Below, piece after piece: positions 25,345 through 37,300 of a DNA stretch of 64,000 bases. This DNA comes from Saururus chinensis. Lineage: Eukaryota > Streptophyta > Magnoliopsida > Piperales > Saururaceae. The notes under the pieces are model-generated. The model made no database searches. It was not told where the DNA came from and was given only the letters and a program-made list of their open reading frames with translations. The stretch lies in assembly GCA_035235625.1 (NCBI GenBank), contig CP141140.1, positions 6,158,685-6,222,684 on the forward strand, given 5' to 3'. Position 1 is the first letter of the stretch. Each line of letters starts with the position of its first letter. Made by a program: the position numbers and the translations under genes.

Positions 25345-28300
25345 TACATGTGTACATGATTAAATTATCTATTATATTAAATCATCAAGGATCCAACGAA
25401 TAGCTACAGTTTTGTTGATGATCCCTGGCAACAATTCCACTTGCAGCCATGTTGACTAAAATGACTTTCGTGACTTGACCAGTCACTCGCCCTCTTATCG
25501 CTACTCCTCTATACACCTACCCCTTTTTCTTTGAGCTCTCACGTTTTTCAGCTGGTTCCAGACCCAGGAGTGAACTTTCCCGTATGAGCATTCAATACAT
25601 GTATAAGTCCTTGGAATAAATAGTAAAAGGGTCAGTAGGAGCATTCACTCTTGCTATGCTACACTCTTACACCTTTGAGTAATGTATTCCTACAAGGAAG
25701 TTAATGACATTGGTAGTGGGCATTGGGAAGAACATATGGAAAAGAGAACCAGCGAGCTGCAGGAGAACGAAGCAAAAGGGACATCTCTCTGTAGAAGAAA
25801 TGGTGTGGTTGACTGAGCACTACCTTGGTAAGCAGGAAGCACACTAAAAAAAAGGAGAATGGCTTGGACAAACAAAAGCCCTTGGGGGGACTGACTTCGA
25901 TATATAAGATAAGTTTTCTTTGACCGAAACCCCTTCCCCTCATACGCCGGGAGGTTGGTCCTCACCCCAAGTGCCGGATGCCGGTGAGGGTTGGAAATTT
26001 AGTTTTTTAGCTCGTCTGACACAGTAACAAGAATGGGTCGAAAATGTCAATAATACTCTCAACCAACTTCAACCCGGTTCCCAAGAATTTAATTTTCAAG
26101 TTAGGTAATTACCCCCCAGGAAGGGGAGCCGCATAAAAAGATACCACAAAGAGAATGTATTAGAGCTGCAGTCGGGCTCGTTGCCTTCAAAATACGCAAT
26201 AAGTGCAATACAAGCAGTTTGCTAGAGATGTTTCAATTGAGTCCCTCCCACTATGAACCTCCTCTGATACATTTAGATTTGACAGCAGTTACGTATTCTT
26301 ATTATGTACTTGACATCTGTTATAGGGTGTTAAACATGATTCTCTTGACTACTTGATTCCATCACTCACCATGAGAAATCTTGGATCCGTCAAAAGCATT
26401 CCTATTTATTTCCTTTAGACAATATTGATATTCTTCCAATATAGCAAATTTTAGCCCTAGCAATCATAATCTTCAAGATTTTCTAAGAACTTCCAAAAAC
26501 TGAAAATATAATATTCCCCCAACCTAAACCCTTAAATCTTTCCTATCCAAAAAAAAATTCAATTCCTAGATAACAGACAGTGATAGTGACAATGCTATGG
26601 ACTTGCCTTAACGGACAGTGATAGTGCCAATGCCACGGCTCCTCGTAGACCTGACCACACCAGGATGATTGCTTCTTTCCAGTCCAAACCATATCCAAGA
26701 TACTGAAGAAAAACATACAATACTCCAACAACAATGGTGCGGGATGCTTGCACCAAAACATACAGAAGTATGAGGTAGCACCAGGCAGTTCCTGAAAACG
26801 AAATGTGCATAGAACCCATCATGGATGAGAAATTCCAAGAAAGTAGTGATTGAATAATCCAAAAATTATCGTCAGAACCACTGTTAAATCAGTTCAAAAT
26901 CAATGTCATAACCACTGTTAAATCAGTTGAAAAGCTTTAGTAAAGAACATAGCTTTCAATCTGTATCCCACAGTTTTCATTTCAGACATTTTATTTAGGC
27001 CCCGTTTGGGAGGCATTTTAGAGGGGAAAGTGTTTTCCCCTCTTGTGTGCAAAACGTCGCATCAAGAGGGGAAATTTGCTTTCCCCTCCGACTCTCCTGT
27101 AGGAAAGCGCTTTCCCCACCTGACGCGGCCTCCCAAACGGGCCCTTAACCAATGTGAAATTGTGCACTTTTGTTAGACAGATGAAATTTTCATAGAAATT
27201 TATACAAATCATCATGTTGCTTTGTACCAATTGGTCAGCTGCTAAGAATGGAGAGAGATTAATTGAATAGTTTTAATGTAGTGGAACACATGAAAGAGAA
27301 GAACAGGGTGTTTCATTGCCGCCCAAACTCTAAACATCAATTAAAGAGGCATAACTGGCATGTTACTGCCCAATTGCTCCTAATAAATAATTAAAAAGCT
27401 AGATATCGAAGAAGAAAAGGATAACCAAACTAAGAAAAGTTAAGTGTTTATTGAATCGAGTTTTACACGATTGCCAATATTCTCTTTCTGTAGCCATGTT
27501 GATCAACCTAATATTTTAAGAATAATAACTCTAGGGCCCGATTATTACCATACACACACTAGCCACCTGTGAACACCAAAATGACAACTCCTTTGCTCTT
27601 AATGTATGAATGCACCAACTGACTAAGGAAATTCCTTATCTAACTTGAACGCACACCTCCTATATCTAGGAAACCTAAAAAACCATCTATCCTACTACAA
27701 ACAAAGTGAACTGAAAGAAAATCCAATTACTACATCATGAGCATCCTAATGCAATTTTAGAAAATTAGAAGCACCCTTGATGCCATAATGCACTATCACA
27801 GTGTTATGATTTCGAATTAGGGTTTAATTACGACTTTCTTTATATAAGTATGTCCTAGTTTAGTTTGTTTTCCTAGTTTAGATTTGCTTATTAAAGGTTG
27901 GATTTTCTTTATTCTTGCTTTCCTAGTTTAGATTTGCTTCCTAGTTAGATAAGGTTGAAGCCTATAAATCATGTACTCCTCCACAATCATTGATTACGAA
28001 TTATTGAGCATTAGTACAGTTAATTTAGGGGTTGTTCGGATGTTGAATTTTCATCAATTCTGCCTTAATTCCTGTCCAAATTATTGGATCATGCTTGTGT
28101 GCAGAAGGTGAGCGGAATTAAAAATTATGCTCAAAAGTTGATTCTAAACCATTTCACACAGGAATCGCCGAATCACCTCGTGACGTGATTCTGGCGATCC
28201 CTGCTCCCAACCCCCATTTTGGATTACAAATTCCGTTATTTTTGAATGTTACCTCTCATATCGATTAGAGTCTCAAGAAATATGCTATAATAGGTGGAGC

Positions 28301-31300
28301 CAAATTTAAAAGGTCAAAATTACCTATCCTCGTGAGATCTTGTTTGATAGGGCTCGAATTTAGGAGCGCAAAACGTGCATATCCAAGTTCAGGAGTACCA
28401 GGTTTCTGACGTGATATAAAAGCAGGCTAGTGTTGAGCCGTTCGAACGCCCTGTCGCCCGATCAATCGCCCCATTCGAATGGGTGTTGCCTTGTTCGAAC
28501 GGCCTAACGGATTTCTGAAAAAAAAATTAGTCGTGATGATTTACGAGACGGTTATTAAAAACATAGCGTCTCGGTTTCGTTCAGCTTGTTTTTTTGATAA
28601 AAAATAGAACGACGGGAGAATACAGAGATATATCAGACAGAAAAACACAAAACGGCTCTTTTCTTCCTGTCCCTTTCTTCTACTCTGAGAAAGATTTTGA
28701 AATCTCTTTTCTTCCTCTTTCTTTGACCTTGAAATCTGTGGCTGAGCAATAGAGTCTACCCTGATTGAGATCCTGCCTGTTTGAGTGGAAGTGCACCTTC
28801 AAACGGGCTGTGTGGTTCATTGTATCTCAGGAACGGAACACTTTGGAATGCCTGTGCACGGAGGGCAGCGTATCTATTTCAAGAACAGCGTGTATCGCGC
28901 CTCGAACCTAGTTCATAAATTTCTCTTCTTTCTGGTATTTAATTTATATGCATATATATATTTGAGAATATATTTGTGTGATGATTTGCATGTTAATTGT
29001 GATTTGTATTCAATCTGTACTATAGTTTTTGTAGTAACCCCAACAATCTTGAAACAGATACTTTTGATTGTGCTGATTGAATACTGCAATGGGTGTTGAC
29101 AAATCATTAAAACCTGAGAAGTTTGATGGGAAAAATTTTGTCAGATGGCAAACCAAAATGAAATTTTGGCTGACACAATTAAACATATTTTATGTGGTTT
29201 CTGATGCTATTATTGATAAGACTGTTTCTTCTGAATTTGACAAGACGGCTAGCACGTCTGAAATTAGAATTGATAAGACTCAGGAAAGTGAGAAATTCAA
29301 ACAAAATGATGAACTATGTCATGGTCAAATTCTTAGTGTTTTCAGCAATAAACTGTATAATTTACATGTAAACACTAAAACTGCCAAAGAATTATAGGAT
29401 ATCCTTGATAAAAAATTTGGAAAAGAGCATGAAGGGGAAGAAAAGTATATTGTGGGAGAATATTTTAACTATAAGATGGTTGATAACAAATCTGTTAGAG
29501 ACCAGGTAGTTGAAATACAAAATTTGGTAGCTAAGATCATTGGGAAAGGAATTCTCGTTGATGAGGGGCTCCAAGTTCTTGCTCTTATTGACAAACTACC
29601 ACCCTCATGGCAGGATTTTCAAATTACTTTGAAGCACAAGAGGGACGCCATGTCCGTTGATGACTTGAGAGTGGCCATTCAAATTGAAGAGAAGCACAGG
29701 GGTAAGATGAAAGTCTTGCAAGGTACTTTTTCTGTGGCCAATGATAGTGCTCAAGCTAATGTTGTGGAAGAGAACAAGAAATTTAAAAATCAGCATCTCA
29801 AACCTGGTTCAAATATCCAAAAGGACAAGAAGTTGAAAGTTTGCTGGGTCTATGGGAAACCTGGACATTTTGCAAACAGGTGCAAGGAGAAGAAAGGTCA
29901 GGACCAAAGTCATGGTGGGGCTGCATTTTCTGCTCAGGTTAATGTGGTTATTTCAGATGACAGGTTAGTAATAACTAATTCTAAAATTAACTTAGCATGT
30001 GAACTTATTGATTAGTGGGTTGATACAGGAGCAACTGTTCACATCGGTGTTGATGTTTCTTCTTTTTCTTTCTATCAGGAAGTAAAGGATAGGCCAATGA
30101 CGATGGGGAACTCCTCTGTGGCTAGAGTTCATGGAGTTGGAAGTGTGGATATCCGATTTACATCGGGGAACACATTAACTCTCCATAATGTGTTGTATGT
30201 GCCAAATGTGAGGACGAACCTTGTTAGTGGAGTACTTCTTAGTAGTGAATGATATAAATTAGTGTTTGAGTCAAATAAAGTTATAATAACTAGACATGGT
30301 ACTTTTATTGGTAAAGGCTATGTGTGTGATGGTCTCTTTAAATTAAATTTGGTTTCTTGTAATAACTCTTTATTTCAAGTAGATGACTCTTTAATTTGTC
30401 ATGTTGATTTTTTTGATATGTAACATATGAGGCTATGTCATGTGAATTTTCAAATTATAAAGAGGATGATGAATCTTGATTTGATTCCTAAGTTACATGT
30501 TGAATCTCATGATAAATGTGAAGTTTGTGTACAATCAAAATAGCCTACGAAAGCATATAAATCTGTTTTTAGATCTACAAGCTTGCTTGATTTAATTCAC
30601 TCTGATATTTGTGAGTTGAATGGATTGTTGACTAGGGGTGGTATGAGATATTTTATTACTTTTATTGATGATTACTCTAAATATTGTAATGTATACTTGC
30701 TTAAGTCTAAAGATGAGGCTTTTAAGAAGTTTAAGATTTATAAGATGGAGGTAGACAATCAAACTGAGAGGCGGATCAAGAGACTAAGGTCTGATCCTGG
30801 TGGGGAGTATTGTTCTCTTGAATTTTGCAAATTTTGTGAAGATCAAAGAATAATACATGAAACCAAAGCCCTTACTCTCCTCAATCTAATGGTGTGGCTG
30901 AAAGAAAGAATAGAAGTTTTATAGATATGATAAATTCTATGTTTTTCTCTTCTAGTTTACCTAAAAATCTATGGGGAGAAGGAATTCTTTTAACATGTAT
31001 AATCTTAAACTGTGTGCCTCATAAAGGACAAAATATAACCCCTTATAAATTAATGAAATGAAGAAAATTAAGTTCAAACTTTATTAAGGTTTGGGGATGT
31101 CTTGCTAAAGTTAAAATCCCAAATGTGAAAATAGACAAGCTAGGTTCTAAAACTTATGATGTAATGTTCAATGGTTATACACAAAATAGCAGAGCTTATC
31201 GATTTTTAGTAATTGGGTCTAACCGACAGGAGTATGCTCCCAATACTATTAAATAATTCGATAATGCAACATTCTTTGAGAATGTATTTTCTTTGAAGGA

Positions 31301-34300
31301 AAAAAATAAGATTGTAGTGCATAAAGAAGATGTTGCATCCTCTTTTAACTCCTAGAATGGAAGATTAAGGAACTAATGTGGATGTTAGAAGATCTAAGAG
31401 AACTACGATAGAGAAAAACTTTGGGGATGACTTCTATACTTTCATGGTAGGGAATGAGGATCATTTGACTTTTAATGAAGCTATGTCGTCTAGTGAAGCT
31501 CCTTTATGGAAGAAAGTGGTACAGAGTGAGATGAATTCAATACTTACACATGGGACGTGGGTTCTAATGAATCTACCTCTAGGGTTTAAACCAATTAGAT
31601 GCAAGTAGATTTTAAAAAAAAAAACATTATCCTAATAGATCCATTGAAAAGTACAAAGCTAGACTAGTAGCTAAAGGATATAATCAAAAGAAAAGTCAAG
31701 ATTTCTTTAACACATATTCTCCTGTGTCCATGATAACTACAATTCGAGTGTTTTTTGCATTAGCAGCTCATTATAACCTCGAAATTCATCAAATGGATGT
31801 CAAAATAGCATTTTTAAATGGTGAATTAGAGGAAAAACTTTATATGGAGCAGCCTGAAGGTTTTGTAGTTCCTGGTCAAGAAAGAAAAATATGTAAGTTA
31901 GTAAGATCTCTCTATAGTTTAAAACAGGCTCCTAAACAATGACATCAAAAGTTTGATGATGTTCTTTCTCATAACTTTGTTATTTGTACTTCTAATAAAT
32001 GCTTATATTGGAAGTATTTCGATCACTTTTATATAATATTATGCTTATATATGGATGATATATTACTGTTTGGTGATAATGTGAATCATATCAATAAGGT
32101 TAAGGGCTTCCTTAATGAGAATTTTGATATGAAAGATTTAAGTCTTACAAAAGTTATACTGGGCTTGAAGATTGATAGGACTTCTCAAGAAATAGTTGTG
32201 AGTCAATCACACTATGTGGAGAAAATTCTAAAGAAGTATGAATACTTTGATAGAAAACTTGTCAATATGCCATTTGACGCAAGTGTAAGACTTAATAAAA
32301 ATTGTGGGGAAAGTGTATCACAACTTAGATATTCACAGCTAATAGGAAGTTTGAGTTATCTGGCTAACTGCAGTAGACCAGATATATCTTATGTTGTGGG
32401 AAGACTGAGTAGATATACTAAGAGCCCTAATGAATCTCATTAGACTGCCATTGAGAGAGTTTTCAGATATTTGAAGGGAAATGTAAACCACAGTTTACAT
32501 TATTCCGAGTTCCCTGCTGTATTAGAAGGATACAGTGATGCAAATTAGATATCAAATTCTGATGAAATCAAGGCTACTAGTGGTTATGTGTTTACACTAT
32601 GTGGTAGGGCGGTTGCTTGAAAATCTTCTAAACAAACAGTGATAACAAGGTCTACCATGGATGCAGAATTGGTAGCTTTTGATAAAACTAGTGAAATGGG
32701 GGAATGACTTAAGGATCTTCTGATAAATATACCCTAGTTGAATAAGTCAATTCCTAGAATATTGATTCACTGTAATAGCCAATCAGCTCTTGATAAGGTT
32801 TAAGAATAAAAATCATAATAAGAAGTCCTCCAGGCACATTGAACTAAAGTATAAAATCTTGCGCAAGTTGACTACCTCAGGAGTCATTACTTTAAGTTTT
32901 AAACAATCAGCGGAGAATTTAGTTGATTCGTTTGTAAAAAAGTTGTCAACAGGGCAAATCCTTAACTCATCTAGGAAAATGGGGTTGAAAGCCTATGATT
33001 AAGTCATCATTAGTAGCAACCCAATCTCTCTGTGTGGAGATCCCACTACAAAGATTCAATAGGTAAAAACAAGCTGATGCGTGACTTGGAGAGAGTACTA
33101 TTAAAATTAGTATGTTTATTTCTGTGTTATGATGAGAGTGCTCTTAATGCATATGGAACAGGTTGACGAAAGTCTTAATACAGTCAAGGCTTATATAGCA
33201 AGGTATTGTTATGCATATTACCCTTGGAGACTGTCACCTATATGAGTGCCACTGAGGTCACAGTTAAAGAGAACGAGGGCTTGTTCTCTAACGTGCAACT
33301 CATGAAAAGATACAAGGCGCATGGCCGTAAAGCGCTACCCCGAATGATCTCAAAAATGGAGTTATTCTAAGTGTTAGGTTTGTTAAAGCTCTTGCTTTAA
33401 GGTTCAAGTTCAAGACTTAGTTCACTTCGAACTTGTGAGAGTGGCGGCTTACCAAACTAGGTGTAGGTTCAAACTCGCAAGGTACCTATCGCCGAAAACT
33501 TAAAGAACTATTGCTCAGTATCTCTTTTTATGTGTTTTATAAAAATTTGAGTTTGTCGACATGTTTTATATCAAGTCATGGTGGGGTTGTTAGTTTCTGA
33601 CGTGATATAAAAGCAAGCTGGTGTTGAGCCGTTCGAACGCCCTGTCGCCCGATCGATCGCCCCGTTCGAATGGGTGTTGCCCCGTTTGAACGGCTTAACG
33701 GATTTCTGAAAAAAAAAATCAATCGCGATAATTTACACGACGGTTATTAAAAGCATAGCATCTCAATTTTGTTCAGCGTGTTTTTTTGATAAAAAACAGA
33801 ACAACGTGAGAATACAGAGATATATCAGACAGAAAAACACAGAACGGCTCTTTTCTTCCAGTCCTTTTCTTCTACTCTGAGAAAGATTTTGAAATCTCTT
33901 TTCTTCCTCTTTCTTTGACCTTGAAATCTATGGCTGAGCAATAAAGTCTACCCCAATTGAGATCCTGCCTGTTTAAGTGGAAGTGCACCTTCAAACGGGC
34001 TGTGTAGTTCGTTCTATCTCAGGAACGGAACGCTCTGGAACGCCTGTGTACGAAGGGCGGCATATCTGTTTCAGGGACAGCATGTATCGCGCCTCGAACC
34101 TGGTTCATAAATTTCTCTTCTTTTTGGTATTTAATTTATATGCATATATATATTTGAGAATATATTTATGTGTGATGATTTGCATGTTAATTGTGATTTG
34201 TATTCAATCAGCACTATAGTTTTTGTAGTAACCCCAACAGTTATATTAGTTTAAAGTTTTAAAAATGGGTTTGATGCAACATCCAAATTTATTCTAAAAA

Positions 34301-37300
34301 ACTTCCATTACCAAACATAATTCTGATTCGGCCATGAATTATTAAAAAATTTTGCTTTTGTTTCTAAAAACATTACACACAAATAGCCCCTTAATTTATC
34401 TCCTCCTTTCCCTCATTCTCTTCCCCTTCTCCTTTCCTTCTCCTTTCCTACGTACACTCTTCCCTTTAATTTCACCTTTGTTGCCTAGGGGTTACAACAT
34501 TGGTATTAAAATCGCCATGACCCAACCATGCCAGAAGAAAGCTCCTTCCCGATCTGAGACCGAGACTTCTAACGTGGCTATCTCCAAATTTTTGGCAGAG
34601 GTGGCCAAACTATAGCAGGAAATTGACACCCACACGGTTGAGCGGGCAACCAACCATGATGATTGGGCAGGCCAGCTTTAGCAACTCTAATACACCCTCG
34701 CAGCCATTGTGCGGTCCCAGCACGAGGTTGCTGCCGCCATGAAAGGCCAGCAAGCCTCTCTGGCAGCCCTCACCCACCGATGCGACTCCCTATCCACCCC
34801 CATCCAGGAGGTCGCCACTCGTCCCGACTCCTCCCCATCAACCGCCATGCAGCCCCAGGGGCCTACGACGTTGTCCCTGGCACCAAATCGAGGGTTGTCA
34901 TCTTCAGCTCTAGCGAGAACTTCTTTCGCCTCTGCATCGCACCCTAAGGTTGAAGCCGGCCTGGCCTTCCAATGTCAAACTTGTTGTCTGGATCCTATTT
35001 CCGTCGTCAAATATGGCCATCTCATACCGCGGCCAGGATCAAGAGGTGGAGATGCACGACTCCTCTGTTGCGGGATCTCTCTTCCACCGTTCTGGCAACT
35101 TGCCAACGACGGCCGGGCTGGATTCAGCCCCTCCGATTGCCACTGTCCAGCCGCTTTCTCGGAGTCCTCAGTTTTCCCGCTCACTAGCCATCAAGGCTGC
35201 CTCTTTCCAATGACAACGAGAACCAACGTTGCCTGTTTTGCCCCCGCCTACTCTAGCCAGCCCTCGCTCCACAAGGAAGCCACTAGTCCCCTCCGTTGCC
35301 GCCTTGCCCAACGCAGTAAACTCCCCTGATTAATTAGGGCAAACAGACGGCGATGTCTTTTATTTGGGCGGGCCTCAAGTGGGTCTAATTGGACCCGGCT
35401 GCCAGACCAACCCACTGAGAGCCCTAACTTATTAAGTGGTTCAGGGTCCGTCTCTTAATCAAACCAGGCCTAGCTTGCCACTTTTTGGTTATTCTTCGAA
35501 CGTTCCTTGTGGCACGCACCCGCATCCATCAGGCCCTAAACCTCTACACGAGAATTTATATGAGCAATTCCTTGGCTCGCTTCCTTGGACTGATATCTAG
35601 AAATTTAATACTACTAACGAATATTTGATGCACGCCGATGATATTCATATAGCCCATGACTATAGAAAGCCCAACTTCTACCATGGGCTACATGTACCAC
35701 TTGTGCCAAGCCACGGACATGGTAGTCCCCTACTTGGAGGACATCCACCGGGTTATGATCCTACGGCCCGCAACTATGAAGGCACTGTCTAATCCCGCCC
35801 AATTTGTCTCACTTTCCCAATCATTAAGGGTGACGAACCGGAGGAATGGGTCTCCGTGTTTGACAATTTTTTCACTTCCATCGGATGCTGGCCCATGAGC
35901 ATATTGATCTTGCTTCTTTTCACATGGAAAGTCATGCATTACAATGGCTCGAGCACTTTCTCTCTCACACTCCGCATGCTACATGGGATGATGTAGAGAG
36001 AGCCCTCCTTGTCCGCTTCGGGCCTACTAATTATAAGGACTATAATCTTCATCTTTCCTTTGTTTGCCAATTTACCACTGTCGAAGCTTATCATGATGAA
36101 TTTGAAAAGTTGTTGATCGGTACTTTTCTAGGTGGTTTGAGGCCCGACTTGAAAACTTCAGTGCATATCTTCAAGTCAAGCACCTTAATGAAGACAATCC
36201 ATGTGGCTTGTATGTGTCAAGCACAGTTTTAGCATCAGTAGCATGTTCCACGAGCCATGCAGTCTTCTTCTACTGGTCTGATCACCACTATAGGACGAAC
36301 TCCTATTTCTCTTTACTTAATTATTTCAGGCTGAAATAGAGATTTCTCGCTCTCATGGCTTATGCTATAATTATGATGAAAAATATACTTTTGGCCGCCG
36401 TTGAAAGACTCTTCATACTTATGTGGTTTAAAATGCGCCTAACCTTGCTCATCTCCGAATGTCCTAACTTTGATGTTATGGTCAAGGATGGTGTAAAGCT
36501 TTGCACCATGGGGGTTTGTCATAAGCTATGTCTTCTTGCTCAAGGCCTTACTATCCAATTTGATTTCTATGTCATACCTATCAAGGGATCTGATATCGTG
36601 TTTGGCATGGATTAGTTGTGCACTTTGCCAAAGGTCGAATGGGACTTTGAACACATGCAGATAAGCTTTGAGCTTGATGGGGTCAAATGCCTCTTTACTA
36701 CCCAACCACCGGATAAATTGTACATCATTCAACGCCCTCCTCTGAAGTATAATTGGATCCTCTCGCCTCTTGTTGTTGATGAGCGTCTTGGTCCTTCCCG
36801 GCCTTGAGGACAAGGCTTAGTGGAAGCAACGGTGGATTGTTATAATTTCAAATTAAGGTTTAATTAGGACTTTCTATATATAAGTATGTCCTAGTTTAGG
36901 TTTGCTTTCCTAATTTAAATTTACTTATTAAAGGTAAGATTCTCATTATTCTTGCTTTCTTAGTTTAGATTTGCTTCCTAGTTAGAGAAGGCTGAAGCCT
37001 ATAAATCATATACTCCACAATCATTGATTACGAATTATTGAGCATTAGTCTCATTAATTTAATTTATCTCTGCCTTTCCCTAACTCTCTTCTCCTTTCTT
37101 ACTCCTTTCCTAGTACACTCTTCCCCTTAATTTCACCCTTGTAGCCTAGGGGTTACAACACACAGACGAAAAGTATATTGAAAATTCAGGACTATGTAGA
37201 ATACGGTGGTTACAAAAATGAGATGCACCATTTTCAAAATGCTGATATTTTAAATTAAGAATTACGTAGAATATGGTGGCTACAGAAATGAGACGTACCA

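Larger units (their letters stand above)
27802..37160 (+). mobile_element. Ty3/gypsy-type LTR retrotransposon fossil in SOS1 intron 11 (outer layer of a nest)
   Basis: It is bounded by a perfect 5-bp duplication, CACAG (27797-27801, 37161-37165). The 3' LTR is 36838-37160 (323 bp). The 5' LTR is split by a later insertion: 27802-28027 and 34399-34499, 327 bp when counted together. LTRs start TGTTAT and end TTACAACA. A primer-binding-like tggtattaaaatc follows the 5' LTR. A retrotransposon gag domain (HALQWLEHF, then VRFGPTNY) lies around 35885-36230 and an aspartic-protease-like part ([10 protein letters not shown]) around 36400-36660. No reverse transcriptase or integrase is recognised, so it is broken and non-autonomous. 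It is oriented opposite to SOS1. Confidence 0.88.

Noticed and set aside
25690-25965. Two overlapping - strand frames of 80-91 residues in SOS1 intron 12
   Set aside because: Overlapping frames of the same DNA with no recognisable domain, inside an intron of a complete gene.
34352-35329. Several overlapping + strand frames of 70-206 residues
   Set aside because: They are the GC-rich leader and gag region of the gypsy fossil in alternative frames; the low-complexity Ser/Pro-rich products do not resemble host proteins.
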